Part shown: in pieces, positions 6,341 through 8,602 of the stretch
Numbering within the stretch: position 1 is the first letter of the stretch
Layout of the letters: every line of letters starts with the position of its first letter
Assembly: GCA_012799755.1 (NCBI GenBank)
Contig: JAAZKQ010000558.1
Coordinates: 1-8,602 of the forward strand
From: Lentisphaerota bacterium
Lineage (GTDB): Bacteria; Verrucomicrobiota; Lentisphaeria; Oligosphaerales; Oligosphaeraceae
Direction of reading: 5' to 3'
DNA length: 8,602 bases
Notes under the pieces: generated by a model
The model's input: only the letters and a program-made list of their open reading frames with translations
What the model was told of the DNA's origin: nothing
Database searches by the model: none
Translations under genes and position numbers: made by a program

Positions 6341-6425
6341 GTACCGCAGGCCTTAATGGGCCTGGGTGCTATGCCCAATAACGCCCAGGGACCAAGGGCT
6401 TATTGGCAGCGAACGTTTTTTCCCG

Positions 6426-6443
6426 ACATGGCGTGCGCCATGT
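6426..6443. promoter_or_regulatory. Operator-like palindrome between divergent genes
   Basis: ACATGGCGTGCGCCATGT has perfect 8-base arms around a 2-base centre. It lies 40 bases upstream of the SGNH start and overlaps the place where that gene's promoter -35/spacer would fall if CATAAG (6454-6459) is its -10. Size and symmetry fit a dimeric repressor site such as those of LacI-type sugar regulators. No regulator gene is in the window, so the assignment is inference. Confidence 0.5.
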
Positions 6444-6482
6444 TCCTTAAAAGCATAAGAACTTCAGTAGGCAGGACAGATC

Positions 6483-7460
6483 ATGCAGTTGGCCGGCAAA
6501 CGCTATTTTCTTGGTGCCGTGGATATTGTGGAGGACCCGCGCGGGCTTCTGCCCAGCCGTTTCACACCGGCTTTGCGGGCTTTCTATGGCGATACGGAAG
6601 CGCGGGTCATTCGCGCCAACAGCCCCACAGGCGTGCGTATTGCCATGATAACGGACTCGCCGAGCGTGCGAGTCAGGGTCGCCTACGGCCGGGCGGCGCG
6701 GGAAAAATACGCCTTGTCCATTCGTCTTGACGACGACTCTGCCTGGCTCTGCGCGCCGGCGCAGCCGCGGGAGAAGTTTTGCGATTTCCGCGTTGGTCTG
6801 CCAACGGGGCGTCACCGACTGGAGATTGGCTTGCCTCATTTGGTGGAGACCTTTGTGGAACGTATTGACGTCGTTGACGGCGCGTATGCTGAGCCCGTGC
6901 CGGCTGCCGGCAGTCGCATGCTTTTCGTGGGCGATTCAATTATGCAGGGCATGACGACCGAGGCGCTCTGCCGCAGCTATTTCGACCTAGTGGCCTGTGG
7001 CCTGGCCTGCGACTACGTCAATCTCAGCGTTGGCGGCGCCACGGCGGCGCTTGGTTTAGGAGAATGTTTGGATGGCTACAGCGGCTGGGATATGGCCTTG
7101 GTTTCCTTTGGCACCAACGACTGCACCCAGAATCGTCCGCTGGCGGAGTACGCGGCCGGGCTCGCCGCCATCTTTACCACTTTGCGGCGTCAAGGCAACG
7201 GCAAAATCTGTCTGTTGACGACGGTGCCGAGGCCGTCGCAGGAGGGCAAGCCGAACGGCATCGGCAAGACTCTCGACGACTACCGCCAAGCCGCCAAGGC
7301 GCTGCAAACACAATTCCCCGAACTGATAATCCTGGATGGCCCGGCAATGCTGCCCGCCGAAGAGCGTTTGCTGGCCGACGGCATCCACCCCAATGACGCC
7401 GGCTCGGCCGTCATGGCGCAGAATATCCTGACGGCATTGGCAGAGGCATGGAAAGCTTGA
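6483..7460 (+). CDS. SGNH/GDSL-family esterase with CE2-like N-terminal domain
   Basis: This encodes 325 residues, with AGGA 10-11 bases before the ATG. The SGNH blocks are all present: FVGDSIMQG with nucleophile Ser152; the oxyanion Gly185 in SVGGAT; Asn212 in GTND; and the catalytic pair Asp299/His302 in DGIHPND. Residues about 1-135 look like the beta-sandwich that precedes the catalytic domain in carbohydrate esterase family 2 (VRIAMITDSPSVRVRV, HRLEIGLPH). The likely role is removal of acetyl or other acyl groups from sugars. There is no signal peptide, so it probably acts in the cytoplasm on imported oligosaccharides, unlike the exported beta-helix product transcribed divergently. The exact substrate is unknown; sialic acid, xylan or other acetylated sugars are all possible. 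Confidence 0.9.
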   Translation: MQLAGKRYFLGAVDIVEDPRGLLPSRFTPALRAFYGDTEARVIRANSPTGVRIAMITDSPSVRVRVAYGRAAREKYALSIRLDDDSAWLCAPAQPREKFCDFRVGLPTGRHRLEIGLPHLVETFVERIDVVDGAYAEPVPAAGSRMLFVGDSIMQGMTTEALCRSYFDLVACGLACDYVNLSVGGATAALGLGECLDGYSGWDMALVSFGTNDCTQNRPLAEYAAGLAAIFTTLRRQGNGKICLLTTVPRPSQEGKPNGIGKTLDDYRQAAKALQTQFPELIILDGPAMLPAEERLLADGIHPNDAGSAVMAQNILTALAEAWKA

Positions 7461-7461
7461 A

Positions 7462-7480
7462 AAGCATAGTTGGGCTATGC
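7462..7480 (-). terminator. Probable terminator of the AlkD-type gene
   Basis: On the minus strand, GCATAG (7480-7475) and CTATGC (7469-7464) pair around a five-base loop and are followed by TTTTC. The hairpin lies about 60 bases past the AlkD stop and abuts the convergent SGNH stop, so it separates the two transcripts. The six-base stem is short and efficiency is uncertain. Confidence 0.5.
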
Positions 7481-7497
7481 GAGGGGGCGGGAAATAC
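7473..7497 (+). repeat. Short 3'-end repeat after the SGNH gene
   Basis: These 25 bases match 21 of 25 positions of the inverted sequence 4468-4492, which follows the beta-helix stop. The first eight bases overlap the hairpin at 7462-7480. Confidence 0.5.
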
Positions 7498-7541
7498 CCT
7501 TCGCTTCGTGACTGTCGCAAGGCGCTGAGTGTCACCGGCAG

Positions 7542-8222
7542 TCAGTGGCGTTTGCGCAGTCGCATGGCTGCGCGCGTTTCTTCCGTGACCTGGCGGGATT
7601 CGATGATCTTCTGCAAGGTCTTGTTGTAGGTCCAGTCGTCCAGATGGTTGTTGGCCAGATAGGGCGTCACCAAGGCCGGAAAGTTGACATAAGCGATAGA
7701 AACCGCCCAGGCGACTGCCATGCGGGCGTAATAGCCCTCGTGCCGGACACTGTCCCAGGCCGCCAGCAACCGGGACACATAGGGTTCACGCAGAAACGCC
7801 TCCAACAGTCCGACGACGCCAAAGCGGACCGCGAATTCGTCGTCGCGACAAAGATAAGAGGCGAGAAACTCCCAGCCGGCCTCGGCTTCCGCCGCCGCGA
7901 ATTGCAGCCGTCCGCAGACGGTGTCACAGACGGCCCAACTGTCGATTTTCGGCACGAAGTTCCGCAGGTGTTGCAGACGTTCGGCCAGCGGCATCGGTGC
8001 GCTGACGATTACCCAGCCAAGCAGCACCAGCTCCTCGTGGACGCTGTCGGGTGATGCCTCCAGAAAGGCCCGCCAGTCGCCGGCCAGGATTTCCTTGAGG
8101 AGTTTCTGCATCCCGGCTGACTTGACTCCGAGAATCGGCAGACGGCCCTTGACAATCTTTTCTGTGAAAGCCCGGTGCTCCGGCGTTGCCATCGCTTCCA
8201 GACGCCGCCTGACATTGTCCAT
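7542..8222 (-). CDS. DNA alkylation repair protein, AlkD family
   Basis: This encodes 226 residues from ATG 8222, with AAAGGA about 11 bases upstream. The frame is open 20 codons further, but that extension has no ribosome site and the family starts near here. It is an all-helical HEAT-like repeat protein. The hallmarks are GRLPILGVKSAGMQKLLKEI (26-45), DSWAVCDTVC (94-103) with the Trp96/Asp100 pair expected at the DNA lesion, and the conserved C-terminal run with YYARMAVAWA, FPALVTPYL and LDDWTYNKTLQKIIESR. AlkD enzymes excise positively charged alkylated purines such as 7-methylguanine and 3-methyladenine. Arg133 in AVRFGVV may match the catalytic Arg of characterised AlkD. It is convergent with the SGNH gene and unrelated to the carbohydrate genes. 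Confidence 0.9.
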   Translation of the reverse strand: MDNVRRRLEAMATPEHRAFTEKIVKGRLPILGVKSAGMQKLLKEILAGDWRAFLEASPDSVHEELVLLGWVIVSAPMPLAERLQHLRNFVPKIDSWAVCDTVCGRLQFAAAEAEAGWEFLASYLCRDDEFAVRFGVVGLLEAFLREPYVSRLLAAWDSVRHEGYYARMAVAWAVSIAYVNFPALVTPYLANNHLDDWTYNKTLQKIIESRQVTEETRAAMRLRKRH

Positions 8223-8461
8223 CGTTATTTGTCCTTTCCAGGTGACCGGGCCTCCCAGTAGAAACCGAGATATGGAGTCCAAGCTTCAGCCTGCCGTTTG
8301 GTGTACAGGGAAAACGCCGATTCCTGATAGTGAGCCCATGTCAAACCCTGCATCACAGTAGCCCAAGGGCGATAAAAAGCCACCAGCGACGCGAGCCGGC
8401 AGCCCGTGGCGGGCGCGTGCCGTTGTCCACGTCGTCTGTCTTGTCCACTTTTACCAAGATA
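8223..8461. other. Upstream region of the AlkD-type gene, no recognised gene
   Basis: A minus-strand frame is open from the window end to 8225, but it runs straight through the dispersed repeat and shows no family resemblance, so I do not call it. The region holds a strong stem at 8397-8422 (CGGCA-GCCCG, loop TGG, CGGGC, 3-base bulge, TGCCG). It also has two TTGTCCAC octamers 18 bases apart (8423 and 8441), each 7/9 to a DnaA box. Confidence 0.4.
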
Positions 8462-8576
8462 GCGCCCGTTTTCCGACCGTGCTGCGGGCTTGCAGCCCGC
8501 AGTGTGACATGACCCCGCAAACAGCACCAAGCGCTCAGCATCCCTGGCCGCGAAGCGGCAGAAGCGCTGAAGGCGC
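8462..8576 (-). repeat. Structured dispersed repeat, copy B
   Basis: This is an inverted copy of 4273-4387 (about 103 of 115 identical). Here the GCCGC-TTC-GCGGC stem is perfect, and the main hairpin (8482-8502) keeps nine base pairs plus a G-T closing pair. Its presence some 25 bases from the window end fits an assembly break at a multicopy element. Confidence 0.8.
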
Positions 8577-8602
8577 AAAACATACCAGCCCAGGGCAAGC
8601 AC

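Noticed and set aside
8223..8460. tRNA or riboswitch upstream of the AlkD gene
   Set aside because: No cloverleaf, TTCGANNC T-arm or known aptamer core can be found; only a simple bulged stem is present.
8225..8602. 125-codon minus-strand frame ending two bases before the AlkD start
   Set aside because: It reads through the dispersed repeat, shows no family resemblance, and its start depends on the window edge. Tight spacing alone is not enough.

Overview
The window (8,602 bases, fairly GC-rich) is bacterial. It looks like a fragment of a Lentisphaerae / Kiritimatiellota / Planctomycetes-type genome, probably a metagenome contig. I infer this from the mix of a DnaA with Asp-box sialidase-like proteins, a signal-peptide-bearing parallel beta-helix protein and an SGNH esterase, which is typical of glycan-degrading members of those groups. 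There is no rRNA or marker gene beyond dnaA, so the phylum is an inference. Both ends look like assembly limits: base 1 begins in a perfect fold-back palindrome and the last ~140 bases hold a copy of a dispersed repeat.

Layout: (i) 1-2450 holds two tandem copies, both on the minus strand, of a sialidase-like gene with two Asp-box motifs. The downstream copy is cut at its C-terminus by the palindrome; the upstream copy (1155-2339) is complete. The duplicated unit is about 1.29 kb and carries a piece of the dnaA terminator with it. (ii) 2405-3901 holds dnaA (minus strand) with a clear Rho-independent terminator; its P-loop and its DNA-recognition helix differ from the usual consensus. (iii) 3902-4500 is a 600-base region without a clear gene. 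It holds a possible small ORF with good ribosome-binding signals that runs into a ~115-base structured repeat. (iv) 4501-6276 (minus strand) encodes a secreted right-handed beta-helix protein, divergently oriented from (v) 6483-7460 (plus strand), an SGNH/GDSL esterase with a CE2-like N-terminal part. The 206 bases between them are full of inverted repeats, including an 18-base operator-like palindrome. (vi) 7542-8222 (minus strand) is an AlkD-family DNA alkylation repair protein. (vii) 8223-8602 is apparently noncoding and carries the second, inverted copy of the structured repeat.

Functionally, the sialidase-like pair, the beta-helix protein and the esterase suggest carbohydrate processing (backbone or side-chain cleavage plus deacylation), but only the beta-helix protein has a visible signal peptide, so they need not act in the same compartment. 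dnaA and the AlkD-type protein are housekeeping genes. I see no CRISPR array, transposase, reverse transcriptase, toxin-antitoxin pair or defence cassette. The non-routine signals are the fold-back end, the tandem duplication whose breakpoint lies in a terminator with a compensatory base-pair change, the DnaA substitutions, and the inverted pair of structured dispersed repeats.
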